From: Trichosphaerium sp. ATCC 40318
Taxonomy: Eukaryota; Discosea; Flabellinia; Trichosidae
Assembly (NCBI GenBank): GCA_038496445.1
Contig: JALMLS010000216.1
Coordinates: 434,001-498,000, forward strand
Reading direction: 5' to 3'
DNA: 64,000 bases
Shown piece by piece: positions 36,858 through 50,238 of this stretch (position 1 is its first letter; the number at the start of each line of letters is the position of its first letter). The notes below the pieces were generated by a model that searched no databases, was not told where the DNA came from, and saw only the letters and a list, made by a program, of their open reading frames with translations. The position numbers and the translations under genes are program-made.

Positions 36858-39192
36858 ATGGGAAACTCTAAATCGAAGCGAAAAATCAAGAGCGCACCTC
36901 CTGAGCAAGATGAAAGCGAAAGCGAAGTGAAACTGTTGATTTTTGGTACAGATATGTTAAAACCAATCAAAACACGTAACATAGCATAGGGGCAAGCATG
37001 AATGGTAACGTGGGCTCATTTTAGCAAGTTTTATACGCTCACAGAAAAGTTTAGGCAAAGCAGTACTCACAATGCTGTTCAGACGCGGAAATTTGTCTGA
37101 TGGTGACCGTGACTCCTATAGTTATCACGGATTATCGTTCATTAAGAGTTTTTTGTATGATTTAACGGAATTACCCGATTATTCGATCTTAGACAGCGTA
37201 AACTACCGTAAAACAATATTAAACGATCCTAACACTAAAAATAGGAAACACAAGACAATGTCAAGTCGTTTCTTGATATTCCTGGCGACTGCTGGACACA
37301 ACCACACATTGACGCTTTAAAACAGTACTTTCTTTGAAAACACTCTCTTTTTCACATTTTCCTTTTTTTTTCACTGTTGATGGCCCTTACTATTAGGTTG
37401 AAAGATAATCAAGGCATGTTGACTAAAATATTCACTAGTGACTCTACAAGTATTTGGATGAGTCTCAGAGAAAATGTAAAAGCGTGAGTGTTGAAGCAAT
37501 TTATTATTTATTTGTTGAAAAATTATTAAAAAGCTTGTCTGTAGTGTGATGGAATCAGTTTGCTCTCAATCCGCTGATTCTTATGTTGTGAGTGATAAAG
37601 AACTTGTTAATATATATAGAGTCATTACAGGGGTGACACAAACAAAGTATGAAATGGATGGTATCAAATATAATATACTGGCTATTGGACGTAAGTTGAT
37701 GATTGAATTTTTTTTTGACATTGTTTTGGTTTCCGCTCATAATTCGACAGTGAAATTATTACATTCCCTTGCTTAAATTGAAAGATACAGGAACGCGCAC
37801 AAGAGGAAAAAAATGGATTCATTGCTTTGATGATGTTCACGGTGTATTCTTTTGTGCCTCTCTTGTTGGGTAACCTTTTTATTGCTATCAACACGTGTTT
37901 TTTATCTTACTTTTTCCAATCCATTTAGATACTTGTATACCCTCTATGAAGACGATCAAATATGTTGCTTTGAGGAATCGTGTGAATTATTAAAACATAT
38001 TGGAAATTCTATGTTTTTCATTAAAACTGCTATTGTCATCGTAATGACACAACTTGATGTTTTCGACGAAGAAATACAGAATCGTCCAGAAAAGTTCAAA
38101 GACTTCTTCCCTGACTATCAAGGTACGACTCTTCTTTAGATTCTGTTGTTTCACAATTTAAATATCTAACAATTTATGCTCAAGGTAGCATGAATGCATA
38201 CGATTGTGGCGTGCACATGGTTAATGTTATGTGTTCAAGATTGGAGGTAAACAGAGGTGTTATTCATGTTCTTTTTGCTTCATTGACAGAAGAGAACCCA
38301 AATCTTATTCCACATCTCTTGAGACAAATGCCATCGTTTTCCAAACAAACCATAGAAGATTATAGGTCACGTGCGTTTAACAAAACTGTACAGAAGAGTC
38401 TTTATAATTTTGTTTGGTAGCAACAACAATCCGTCCTTTCATGTTCCCTAAAAGATCATCAACATTGATATCAGACCTTAAAAAGTTGAGTCAAGAACAG
38501 TACTCCCAAATCAACATGAAAAATGATTTTATTTGCTCTCTACGTGATAAAGGTCCTCTTGATATCAAAACGCTTACTGATTCTCTCAAAACATTATTTG
38601 ATTCAAAAGAAAAGGATTTTACCATCATTTCAGGAAAAGAGAGTATTAAATGTCACAAGGTAAGCCTTCAACGTAGTACTACTATTAAAGTGTTATTGAC
38701 TGTCATTTTAAATAGGCTATACTGATGTGTAGGTCTTCATTCTTTGAAGGTGCTATTCTATCAAAAGAAATTGGATCAAACAGTGATGATGAAGATGAGA
38801 ACTCAAGTGTAACTGTTGCTGATGATCCTTCAATTGTCGAGATTTTTATTCAATTTGCATACCTCGATTGCATACCTCCTAACCTTGATTTGGCCACTTT
38901 ATTCAACATTTTCAAGTTTGCTGATAAATATTGTGTGGACTCTCTACAATCTCTTGTCATCTATGATGTGTTCAATCGTCCACTTGATCATCATCACATT
39001 GAAAGAATGCATGAATGGCTTGAATATGGATTACTAACATCCGACACTATTGCAGTTAATTGTATCAGTGCATGGTTCATTTGTCAAGAATCTCAATTAG
39101 TACAAGAGTTCTTTAAAAACAAAAAGGACACAGCATCAGCAAAGCAGCTCGTATCAACGTATTCAACTCTCTTGATGAAATCAAAGAAATGA
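36858..39192 (+). CDS. G-protein alpha subunit-like/BTB fusion, copy 1 (degenerate nucleotide site)
   Basis: ATG 36858 gives MGNSKSKRK, a myristoylation-type N-terminus as in G-alpha. A phase-1 intron (about 36947-37025) joins VKLLIF to SLGKAVLTMLFRR, where the P-loop GKS/T is GKAV. A G-alpha-like helical region follows, then MESVCSQSADSYVVSD, a switch I region lacking the R-x-x-T pattern (RVITGVTQ), and at G3 LAIGRTRTRGKKWIHCFDD in place of DVGGQ. FFCASLVGYLYTLYEDD, VIVMTQLDVF (G4 NKxD altered to TQLD), FKDFFPDYQG and LFASLTEENP (G5) follow in G-alpha order. After a linker, a BTB/POZ domain begins at about 38600 (DFTIISGKESIKCHKAIL, RSSFFEGAIL, IFIQFAYLDCI) to stop 39192. BTB domains commonly recruit Cul3 E3 ligases. 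This copy probably does not hydrolyse GTP. Confidence 0.8.
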
Positions 39193-39754
39193 AACAACAA
39201 GGATCTGCACGATTTTATTTTTGTCTTGGTTCTCATTTAACAGACAATCGATAGCATTCGTCATGGCTCATTGTTTTTTTTCCAAGTACTTATTATGTTG
39301 CGTATCCATGGAGTTGATTGAAAAGGATATGATGGAACTAGTGCTTGGTAAAAAGTACCAATTTCTTCAAAGCATAGTTTTTACCTTTTCTTTTGTAGTA
39401 ACCAATTGATGCCAATGCAAGCGCTGGCAAAGTAACTGCATCGTTGCGTACTGGAACGAGTTTGATTACCAGTTACTTAAGGGTTCCTAAAAGAGCCAAA
39501 AAAGAGTTTTCAATTAAAATAAACATTATGTACAGCCACCGACGTAGATTGCATACCCCAGTGAGTACTTGAATACTTTGCCTTAGTACTTCGGCGCTAT
39601 TTTTTGTAATCTCTAAATCGCAGGTTTTCAAGATGGTTGTGAGCACAGGTAGCCCTGCAAGCTAGCTATCCTATTGTTTTACCCTTACTTTGTAGTGAGT
39701 TTTTTTTTGGTACACGTGTTTTATTATTATTTGTTTTGCAAGTAAAATTGTTAT

Positions 39755-42700
39755 TTAATTTGTATCCATCTTATCAATTTTTGGTGCATGTAATGAAGGA
39801 GGTATATACCGCTGTGGATTAAGGATATTTGTAACATCAACTTTTTTGACTTGCAAGTCAGCTAAAGAGAAAACCATAAACAAATAATCGAACTGTCAAA
39901 ACTTTTTTTCAAACAACAAGTTCTCTGTAAAACAGCGCCTCTAACGTACCATTATTTGGTTGATTTGAACCTGAAGCTACACGAGATGATATTGACGTAT
40001 TATTTACAGCTTGATGATTCTAAGACAACATATAAGCAAGAACCCCAAACGAGAAAACAAAATGTGAAAGAAATCCAGTTTTAGTTCTACTTATTATTAT
40101 CTCTCTCACCTCTGTTTTTATTGTATTATCCAAAGAATGACCTAATCCACCAACTGCATCTTCCATTTTAATATCACTAGATAAAGGACCTTTAGGTTGT
40201 TTAATCTTCAATGGAGAGTCCTCCTTTTCGTATATTTTCCATTGTTCATTTAGTTCACAACAAGGCCTGTATGCACCTGCGTCCTGAAAGCAAAATTAAT
40301 CAATTACTCTAATAACAATAGACACCAAAAGCGAAGATAACAAACGTAAAAAGTAACTGCCAAACGTCAAAGTAACCAAGTTTTTTTGAGCTGAAATAAA
40401 AGGTTGTTTTTTGGTCGTTCTCCAAAAAATATGAATAAGAGATAATCTAGCGTTCGCACTTTAGGTGGATATTTGAATTCAGGACCAAAATTAGCCTTTA
40501 CAGAACCTCCCATGTACATAGATAAAGCTGGGTAGTACTGGCCATGGTAAATATCCTTAAAAGCCACGCCTTCAAAACAGAAAAGTTAGAACAAAAAAAC
40601 GACCAAAAAAAAACTCCGCGAAAAAAGTCTGACAGCTCGTACCTTTATTCTGACCATTGACGTAAAATACAACCTTCGAACCAGGGTTCTTAATACGCAC
40701 ATCTTTAAAGAATAAGTAAGATGCTATAGAGTGCGAAAATAATCGTAAAAGAAGAGTGAAAAATCAACTTTACCTTTACGCTTTTTACTAGATACTTTAC
40801 CATCCTTACTTTTCTCCCTCTCTTCCTCGTCAAGTTTCATTTGAATCTCTTGTTTGGCTCTTTCAACTTCCTCAATATCCATCTTTGGTAGGTAGATATA
40901 AAACCCTGTTAAGCGAGTTAGACGCCAAGTAATATAAAAAAAAGAACAACAAGCGGTTTTATATCTAATTGGTTTTATGTTTACGTACCGACTACATCTC
41001 CTACACCATATTTTATATCATAATCTATCTTTTCACATGCATGAAATACACCACCAGATGAACGACAGGAGTAAGAATAGGAGTCACACCCAACAGGGCC
41101 CTAAAAAAAAAGTAAGTGTAAAGAAAACCTTGAGGAATGGTACACACCTCTGTGTCACCTTTGAGTGTTGACCAACCACATCGTAATGCAAACTCAGGTA
41201 ATTTACTAGTTTTTTGGCGTTTATCTTGAAGTGGTACAACGATTGGTTTTTCAACTGTAGCTTCAAAATACCTTACGAAAAAAAGAAAATCAGCTGACAT
41301 TTTTTTCTCGCAGTACATAAAACCTGTTCCAAAATAAAATGTATTTTTATAACGTACCACGCTCCGTTTATCACTGGGAAAGAACTACGTGCTACCGAAT
41401 AACCCTTAAATCAAGAATTAACAAAATGAAAAAAAAATAAGAATGGAAAAATGTCAAAATGTGTCAAAGGCATCTAAATATCGACAAATGGCTTAATTGA
41501 CGATTAAACACCGCCCTTGACGTAATATTTATATATCGCAAGTTATAAACAAACACAAATTCTTGATATGCTAGCTCTGATCCCGCGAATGAAAAGCAAA
41601 AAAAAAAAAGAGGAATATCTAATACTCACACGTGGTGTTGTAGCTGTAGTGCCATCTTCAATCTTAACCCAACGATCAGAATTTTCACGAACAAGTTTAA
41701 CCTCTTTAGTTCTTCCAGGCTTATAAAATTTCGAATCCTTCAGAAATGCTTAGAAGAACAAGAAGAAGAAGTAAAACATAAATGATTATTTCTTACCATG
41801 ATAAAGTCTTCAACTATCTGATCTGTTGTTGTACGGCGTACTCTTCCTCTAACAGCATTTGGCTCAACTACATCATATGATGCAGCATCTTCTTCAGAGA
41901 TATAACCGTAATCATCAAAGTTATAGTCATCCTACACAAAACTGTAAGTCCATGCATAGTTTTCCCGCCTTTTAATAAACATACGTAATCCCTACGCTTC
42001 TTGCGTTGTCGCACACCTCTTCGTGGTTCTACTTCCTCTCTATCAGCTGTTCTACGTCCTGAAAGGCGTGTAGCTCTTCTTTTCTTCGATTGAGACTGTC
42101 TACCTGTATTCTTCATCCTCGGCCGGCTATTCAAACATTAACAAAAGTGAAAGATTAAGATGTATAAAAACATACCTTCGTGACGTCAAAGAAGGAGGCT
42201 TTAGTTTCCATGTCTTTAACCCCCAATACCCAGAACCTCTTGAATTACTTTTGAAAACATTTGGATGTGTTGACAATGCACTACGGATAGTATTTTGCCA
42301 TGTAGGTGTTCTTGTTCTTCCATAACATAATTGACTCCATTTTTGATCAATAAAAGGAATGATCTCTTGTTTAAGATGATAGAAATCCCTACATTGCAAC
42401 ACAAGTCAATAACCAAAGATCCTTGCTTGTACACGTATCTAAAACAAAGAGAAACGTACCTCTTGGATTGTAAGTAAAGGTTGTATAGAGCTACTTCAGT
42501 AAGATGAAGCCAAGGCTTAATTGTTCTTGTATAAGATTCTCTCCTTAGAGTTGAGCATTTCTTACACTGAAACTCGTAAAAGTAATCTCCAGCTAGAGGC
42601 GGTATTGTAACAATAGACTTATCAACAACCTCTACAGAACAAGCGTTAATAAAACGTATTTTGTTTTAAAACCGCAAGTTTTCGCGTTTTTCGTCTTTTG

Positions 42701-43426
42701 TTTACGCTTTGGGTGCTTTAAACGTTCCGTACCAAGCGGAAAGTATTTACGGCATCTGTAGCAATTGAGTTCTACGTCACCAGCCATCGTAGAAGCTGCG
42801 TCTTTTCCATAAACAGCTGGCCGTTTTTGTAAGTGCTCTAAGACGAGTTAATCTAACGCTTAACGCGTTCTCATGCTACGGGGAGTGCAGTGACGTACTT
42901 GGTTGCTGAAATACTTGTTTTGTAGGCGTTGGTAGCTGACGGACTGCTGGCATATTTATATTTGTCATTGGTGCTATGGGGTTGCGTACAGACATTCTTT
43001 TGAATTAATTAATTTGTAACTTGTTATAACTCGATATATAGTCACGCACGATGATGAGTGTTCGAATTTAACCTTTTTAAGGGGCGGTTGCTGTAATGGC
43101 GCGGTCGTTGATGTAAAAGTTGGCATATTAACCGACGACGTTATAGTGGGGTGATGTGTTGCTATTGGTTGCGTAGAAATCGTTTTTAATGCATTTGGTG
43201 TAGTATGTATCGGCAGATGCGTTTGAGGTGCTATATTCAATCCATGTAGTGGCTGAAGGCCTGAAAAGGCTGCAGAATTCTGTTTCAAATTTACAGATGT
43301 TGTATTGGCGTCACTGTGAGAAAATATTGGTTGATTCACAGACGTCTGTAGATTAGTGGCGGGAGATTGGACTTCTGGGTTTGCAGGATCTGTAATTGGT
43401 GTTAACCAGCTTGGAACGCCTGACAT
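39755..43426 (-). CDS. COMPASS subunit Ash2L/Bre2-like (zinc finger, winged helix, SPRY)
   Basis: ASH2L/Bre2 is a core subunit of Set1/MLL H3K4 methyltransferase complexes. From ATG 43426 (MSGVPSWLTPITDP) a Ser/Thr/Pro-rich stretch leads to a zinc-finger-like part (ELNCYRCRKYFPLG; FYEFQCKKCSTLRRE), then a winged helix (FIDQKWSQLCYGRTRTPTW, about 42230-42400). A basic nuclear patch (KKRRATRLSGRR) follows. The SPRY domain is split over exons: RSSFPVINGAWYFEATVEKP, LRCGWSTLKGD, GPVGCDSYSYSCRS, HACEKIDYDIKYGVGDVVG, FYIYLPKMD, VVFYVNGQNKG, VAFKDIYHGQYYPALSMYMG, NFGPEFKYPP, closely following ASH2L order. Stop at 39755. It diverges from the XPF gene. An alternative ATG at 43471 would add a short hydrophobic stretch and is less likely. 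Confidence 0.88.
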
Positions 43427-43767
43427 TGTTCCCAATACTGTAGATAGCCAATAACCAAGTAATACAGGCAAAACAATAGCTTGAACTTAATAAATCCGCT
43501 AGCACTTAATCTCACGTCGTTGTTGCAGTGCAATTGTCTGCACTATGGTTGTTGTATGACTATTACGTGTACACAGTTGGTGATACTGTTGTTGGTGTTT
43601 TGTAGGCGAAATTTCAGGTTTTTTGCCAGAACTGTTACCACGGATTCAATGAGAAAGCGTTTATCGTATCTACGTAAAATAGAAGAGGAGGCATTATCAA
43701 AGGAAGGCCTTTGGATTTTATCAGAAGGCAATCAAAAACGTTGGCTTTAACGTAACTTGTATTGCAG

Positions 43768-46700
43768 GTATTGGCCTCAAAATAGTCTTACAACGCGTAT
43801 TGCAGAAGATTCACGGCGATGTAAAGCGAATGAAGAATTGTGTCCTTGTTTTGAACCTAGAGCCAACGAGCTTACCTAATAGTAACACATATCCATCTTT
43901 AGGCGGTGTAGCACCAAAGGAGAGGTACTTTTAAATCACTCCGTTCAACCAATTAAGAAAGCCAACAACGGGGTAGAAAACGCGCTTATTTACAAGGTGG
44001 TGTTGTTTTTGGTACACCGCGTGTATTCATTGTCGATATGTTGAACAAAACAATGCCACTTCATCTAGTAGCAGGATTAATTATATACGATGCTCACAGG
44101 TACAGTTAAAATGATGTTAACTGCTCATTTTTTTTGTAACGTGCACGTTCTTCCATCTCATGTCATTATTAGTTGCACTCATGAGTCTGTGTTATCATTT
44201 ATATTGCGACTATATAGGAGACATAACAAGGTATTGTTAACGAAGCTAAAAAGTGTCAGATAGTCAATTATCACGTGATTTGTTATTTTTTTTTTCGTTT
44301 TTTTTCTTGCTAGTGTTTCTAATTGTGTAGGCTGGTTGGATAAAGGCTTTTTCTGATAAGCCTACTTCTTTTGTTATTGGATATGCTGCTATTGAAAAGA
44401 CAATGCAATCGTTGTTCGTCAAACACTTTTATTTTTGGCCCAGACAGCGAAAGGAAGTAACAGAGTGGTATGTCTTGTACTGTTTTGGATTGTTGCTGAC
44501 CATATTTAATCACAGTTTAAAGAAACATCAACCTGATGTATGTCAAGTTCATGTAGACCTTTCACCTGCAATGGCACTTGTACAAAATGCTATTATTGTA
44601 GTGATGAAAAGTATCTTGAAAGAGCTCAAATCATGTACAAAGAAAGTACGTAGCAGATTAAGTCTTTCGTTGCTGCCTTTAGCTACAATATAACCTTTAA
44701 AGTTTTTGTACATAACCTATAACAATATAGCTAACATGTTATGGCTTCTAGATTGACTTGTCTGATTTGAAAGTAGAAAATGGATTCTTGTATAAATCTT
44801 TCTACAGTATTCTTCATGGTCGTATAAGTCCTATTAGACATACACTATCTAAAAAGACGAGGCAGTTTATTCAAGATCTTGAAAGTCTTCGTAAAGTCCT
44901 AGAGTAAGGTTTTAATCACCCTGGGTTTCGTTAACTTTTATTGTTAAGTCTGTTACTTCGCTATGATTGTGTCACTTTTCTTGAACACCTTGAAATGTGG
45001 CACCGTGTTGAGCTCACTACGAAGAGTGTTGATTGGCTATTGAATGTAAAAGAAGCAGATGACTTATTTAGAGTATGCTTACTTTGTTAATGGTCACGTG
45101 TACTTATTTACTGGTTAGATATCTCAAAAGCGAGTTTATTCTACTATTAAACAAAAAAAACAAAATAAAAGAAAGTCAATCTCGCCACTTGCTCGTGTTG
45201 CCAAAAAGCGACGTAGGAGTGGTGTTAGTAAAGGAAAAGAGGAAGAAGAAGACCCTAACGCAGACGCTCAGCCTGGAAAAAGCAAACCTACCCATCCACT
45301 ACTGGAGCGAAGTAACAGTTACTCAAAAGGAACAAAGGTGTTGCTTTTTTTTGGAAAAGGGTTGTTAACGGTTTATCTTAGACTGACCAGGAACCTTCTT
45401 ATCGGTTGAATTTGGAAGCAAATCCTAAGTGGCAGCTTCTAAAAGACGTACTAGATGAGATAAAGCAAGAAAATAATAGCAAACAGAGTACACTGTCGTG
45501 TAAGAGTAATACTCTAATATCAAGTTTTTAGCTGGAGAACCTGGTGTTGTACTTGTATTAGTTGAAGAAGAACGCACGTGTTTCCAACTAAGAAGATTTC
45601 TAGAAAAGGGAGCAAGATCACTGTTGCTCGAAACATCTCAGAAGTACCTTCATAGAAAGAATAGACAACAGGTTGATTTTGTTCCTGTTGAAAGATATTG
45701 ATTAAATTGTTGTTCAGGTTAAAGTCCAAGTTAGACCACCTATGGGTGGTAAGAAAGGTAGACGTGTTAGTGGAAAAATCATAGCAAATAGAATGGCATT
45801 TAATCATGGTAAAAATACCGAACTCCTTGACTTGATAAGGCTTGAGTAAGTCGAAGTTTTTTTGTTGACGTCTGTTTTACTTTGATTAATACTAAACAAA
45901 AAAGGCAAGGAAAATTGGCATCGTTGAATCCACATCCAATGAATATTGATCTAACAGATGATGAGGGTATGGGAGACGACTTTTTTGAGTATTTTGGATT
46001 ACTACCAGCACCACATATTGTCATACATCCGTTTACGGATGGCTTGGTTTTAGAAGATGTAAGACCAAAGTTTGTCGTTTTATATGACCTTAACTTGAAG
46101 TAAGCAAAGCTTATCTACCTGAAGTACTAACTCTTATCCTTTTAGAGCCCTAAGAGAAATAGAAGTCTACAAAGCATCAAACCCTGGTAATGTATTGTTC
46201 GAAGTTTGTGATTTTAGAGCCAAAGTTTCAATCTTTCCAAGAAAGGAAAACTAAACTTTGATAGGTATGCCTTTACGGTTGTATATGTGCGCATACAACA
46301 ATGGATTTGATGAACAAAGATTTCTTTCAATGATAACACGTGAAGACGAAGCAATTGAGACCTTACAGTATAAATTCTCGGTAAACCTTGTCTCAGCTGT
46401 AAACACTTTTAACATCAACGAGGTAGAATATTGTTCCAACTGAGGAACAAGATGGGAAGAAAGAGCCTTCAAAGTTCATCAAAGATCAAGTATGTACTTC
46501 TAAAAGCAGTATAATCAAACTGTAATATACGTGCTAACAAACGTGATAGGTTCGTGATATTCAGCTTGAGCGTGTTACAAGTTCACGACAAGCAAAGAGA
46601 TTACGTTCCAGATTTGATAGCGAACCTATCGTTTTAGTGGATGCTCGAGAGTTCCGTAGTAAGCTTCCTGGGCTTTTAGATAAACTTGGCGTCAAAGTAA

Positions 46701-47557
46701 TACCTATAACATTAGTTGTTGGGTACGTGGTGGAGCAAAAACTCTACTAAAAGTTATGGTTAACACCAAGATTTTTTATTGTTATTTAGGGATTATATTT
46801 TATCTCCTGATATTGTTGTTGAGAGGAAGTCAATAGATGATCTAATAGGTTCTTTCGGATCTGGTAGATTATTCAAACAAGTCAAACAAATGACAGCAAC
46901 GTATAAACAGGCTATACTGCTAATTGAATTCGACGAGAGACGGTACGATCTCAAAACACAATCAAAAACCCCTTTTGAATTCGTTGGCAACAAATTTTGT
47001 TGTACTTCGTGTTGAATGTGCTGACGTATTTTCTGCTAGTCCCTTTACATTACATGAATACAGGCGAATGAAGGATAATGGAATTGAAGATGGAGACATT
47101 ATTTCTAAGATGGTTTTGTTGACGAAAACATTTCCTTCTCTACGAGTTCTTTGGGCAAAATCTCCTTTAGATGGTGCTCAAATACTACTAGATATAAAGG
47201 TATAGCATAAAAACATGGTCACAATTATCTCATGAACTTTTTAGGAAGGAAAACCAGAGCCTAACGTTGTAGCATCAATGGAAGCTGACGATCAAGCCAA
47301 AACAGAGCAAGCTGATCCTATTGCAATTTTAAGAAAATTTCCTGGTATGTTCATAAATACCTTTGTTCACATTACTGATTAAAATATTTCTAACAGGTGT
47401 AACAAATGGTAACTATAGAAGGCTGATATCACATGTAAATACTCTAGATCAATTATCAACAATGGAAAAAACTCATCTTATTGAAATTATTGGTAAAAAA
47501 AACGGACAGCTCCTGTGGGACTTTTTTAACAAAACGACTGATGTCACTCAGTTCTGA
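43768..47557 (+). CDS. XPF/Rad1/ERCC4-like structure-specific endonuclease
   Basis: XPF with ERCC1 cuts 5' of bubbles in nucleotide excision repair. The first secure exon (43768) reads [15 protein letters not shown] and CVLVLNLEP. Next come [54 protein letters not shown] and [19 protein letters not shown] from the helicase-like half. Then [30 protein letters not shown], a lysine-rich linker, [12 protein letters not shown] and [13 protein letters not shown]. The nuclease domain has [16 protein letters not shown] and [18 protein letters not shown], which holds the ERK-x3-D active site. A tandem helix-hairpin-helix ([16 protein letters not shown]) ends at TGA 47557. Domain order matches the family throughout. 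The 5' end is unresolved; the start lies between about 43500 and 43768. About 17 exons. Confidence 0.9.
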
Positions 47558-48227
47558 GACTAAGAATCACTCTACAAATAAAAGTACTTCCCTTTTCATT
47601 ATAATGTGCCGGCCATTTTTATATGCTATACGTTAGCCTACAACACCACGACAAACTACTGAAACAACCACAAAAAACTACAGTATTCCATAAGTGAAAC
47701 ATAAACCTCGCCCTTTGGACCTGAGAATGTGGTTGGAGTTTAAGAAGAATAGCTTGTCACCATGTGCTATACAGTGGTTCGTTTCTATCAGGTTTCTTGT
47801 AATTCACATGAAGACACGTGTTTTCAGTGATATTGAGCCTAATGTTAAATATGTACACAAAACAATCTATGAAAAATAAACGCTGTTACACGATAAAAAA
47901 AGCTCAAACCTGCTCTTTGTGTATAGAAAAAATATCGCATAGAAGCATGTAAAGTCTTGAGTACGAGATGCATGATGCATTTCAGACCAAAAAAAGTGTG
48001 AACTAAAAAAGTATTGTTTCATGTGAATGTCTCATGGATCAGGCTTCCCCAACATAACTTGTAATGTTGCGATATCACCCAAAAATTGTAAAACAGCTTT
48101 TTTTATGCGGGTTTTTTAGGGTGAATGATATACCCTCCGTTTTGTGAAACGTGATTGAACCAAGAAAGTCAAAACAGCTGAAAAAAACACTTAAACAAAA
48201 TAGTATTAAACTCAACAACAAACAACA

Positions 48228-50238
48228 ATGCACCTTCTCCTCATTGCTTGTTTAGCCATTGTATTTGTGGCTTTACCAACCAACGCATGTTCATGCTTGC
48301 CTCGAAGTGAAGAAGTGATCTATTGCGAATCAAGCACTGTACTGACAGTCAATGTATTACTCGAGCTCAACGACTTTCCCCTCAATCCATATCAAAGAAG
48401 TTTCTTGGCATTCGTCAAAGAGACACACAAGTTCCCAGGGACACCAACCAACTATGTCAAGATAATAACAGGGTACGCAAACGTAGTGATATAAAACTTT
48501 GGGTTCTCTGACGTTTCAATAGAGCAAACTCTGCAGCATGTGGTTTTAACTTTGATGTCGACTCAACTTCAAGACCAAAAGTACGTTCAGTCGCTTTTTC
48601 TCTTTGCAAACATGCTTGCTTTGTTCTGTACTAATTTGAGATTAATAGGTGTACCTCATTGCAAGTAGCAATGTCGTTAAAACAAATCCTTTCATGTACG
48701 ATGTACACGTGTCAAGTTGTGATATGGATGGGTTTTGTAACGTACCAGACACAGACTGCACAAAGACAAAGAGGTCAATCGAGAATCAGCAGAATTGCGT
48801 GATATGTACTCAACAAATCCCTGAATGCGATCCTGAATGCGAAAACTGCCGAGTCACTCCCCAAACATGCGATGCATGCGCTTCAGCAGAATGTCTGGAT
48901 GATAGATGTGTGATATGTCCTCAAGTCATTCCAGAGTGTGAAGAAGGATGTCAAAATTGTGTCGTCACTCCACAAACATGCGAATCTTGCGCCACAGCTC
49001 AATGTCAAGATGATTGTGTTTTCTGCCCTCAAGTCATTCCAGAGTGTGAACAAGGATGTCAAAACTGCGAAATCACTCCTCAAACATGCGACTCATGCCC
49101 TATCGCTACTTGCAAGGATAAACAACGTCTTACAACTCAAGCCAGCAACTGCGTTCTCTGTCCAGATGTTATTCCACAATGCGACCCTGGATGCGTACAC
49201 TGTGCTATCCGACCACGCACATGTCGCACGTGCGCTTCAGCAGAGTGCCTAGATGATCAATGTGTGGTATGCGCTCAAGTCGTTCCAGAATGCGATCCAG
49301 GCTGTGAAAATTGCGTAATCACTCCACAAACGTGTCAATCATGTGCTACAGCTCAATGCCAAGATGATTGCGTTATTTGCACTCAACAGATTCCAGAGTG
49401 TGAGCAAGGATGCGAAAACTGCGAGATCACTCCTCAAACTTGCGAATCATGCGCTTCCGCAGAATGTAAAGACGATTGCGTTTTCTGCCCTCAAGTGATC
49501 CCAGAATGCGTTGAAGGATGTAAAAACTGTGAAATCACTCCTCAAACATGTGACTCATGCGCTTCTGCGACTTGCCTTGATGATTGCGTATTCTGCACTC
49601 AAGAAGTTCCAACATGTGAAGGCGATTGTGAAAATTGTGTCATCACTCCTCAAACATGCCAATCATGTGCTTCAGCTCAATGTCAAGATGACTGCGTTAT
49701 TTGTACTCAACAGATTCCAGAATGTGATGAAGGATGTCAAACCTGCGAAATTACTCCTCAAACATGTGACTCTTGTGCCATCGCCACTTGCAAAGATAGA
49801 TCAGTATCAACTCAAGCAAGCGATTGTGTTCTATGTCCAGAAGTTGTTCCACAATGCGATCCTGGATGCGAAGACTGTGTTATTCTTCCACAAACATGTC
49901 AAACGTGTCCTTCAGCAGAGTGTCTTGATGATCATTGTGTACTATGCCCTCAAGTCATTCCACAATGCGAACCAGGATGTCAAAACTGTGAGATTACTCC
50001 TCAAACATGCCGATCATGTGCAACTGCTCAATGCCTTGATTGTGTTGTATGTCCACAGGTGATTCCAGAATGCGATGCTGATTGCAAGAACTGTATTGTC
50101 ACTCCACAAACTTGTAACGAATGTGCATCAGCACAATGTTGTGACAACCTCAAGTGTCTTCCTCGAATGCAAGAATGTACAACTGGTTGTACACCAAAAG
50201 GTTGCTGTGGCGGTAGTCAATGTATGCCCTCAGTGTAA
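48228..50238 (+). CDS. Secreted TIMP/NTR-like domain plus 12 Opy2-like cysteine repeats, copy 1
   Basis: Three exons. ATG 48228 gives a signal peptide (MHLLLIACLAIVFVALPTNA) whose cleavage would leave an N-terminal Cys: CSCLPRSEEVIYCESS, as in TIMPs and other netrin-like (NTR) domains. Exon 2 (about 48523-48580) has SAACGFNFDVDS and exon 3 starts VYLIASSNVV, matching the NTR core pattern CG--FDV---YLIA. From C at 48796, 12 tandem units of 35-46 residues follow, each with the frame CVxCPQVIPECxxxCxNC, then a TPQTCxxC part, resembling the fungal Opy2 N-terminal cysteine motif. A terminal CLPRMQECTTGC and CCGGSQCMP segment ends at stop 50238. Probably secreted or wall-bound. Metalloprotease inhibition is possible from the free N-terminal Cys but not shown. 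Confidence 0.82.
48796..50150 (+). repeat. 12-unit cysteine-repeat array within the TIMP-like gene
   Basis: Units of about 108 bp (two longer units carry a TQASN/TQASD spacer). Units 3-6 (49015-49476, 462 bp) are absent from the inverted copy at 54658-56203, which has eight units matching 1, 2 and 7-12 here. The difference is exactly in frame. Confidence 0.9.

Noticed and set aside
37026-37060. Frameshift in the P-loop of G-alpha/BTB copy 1
   Set aside because: An acceptor at CTCACAG gave a frameshift, but the acceptor at ATTTTAG (about 37024) matches the intron of copy 2 and keeps the frame, so the gene is open.
48938-50062. Long second-frame ORFs (over 180 codons) inside the cysteine-repeat genes on both arms
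   Set aside because: They arise because the repeat period keeps a second frame open. The main frame has the signal peptide, ordered cysteines and conserved splice sites; the second frame has none.
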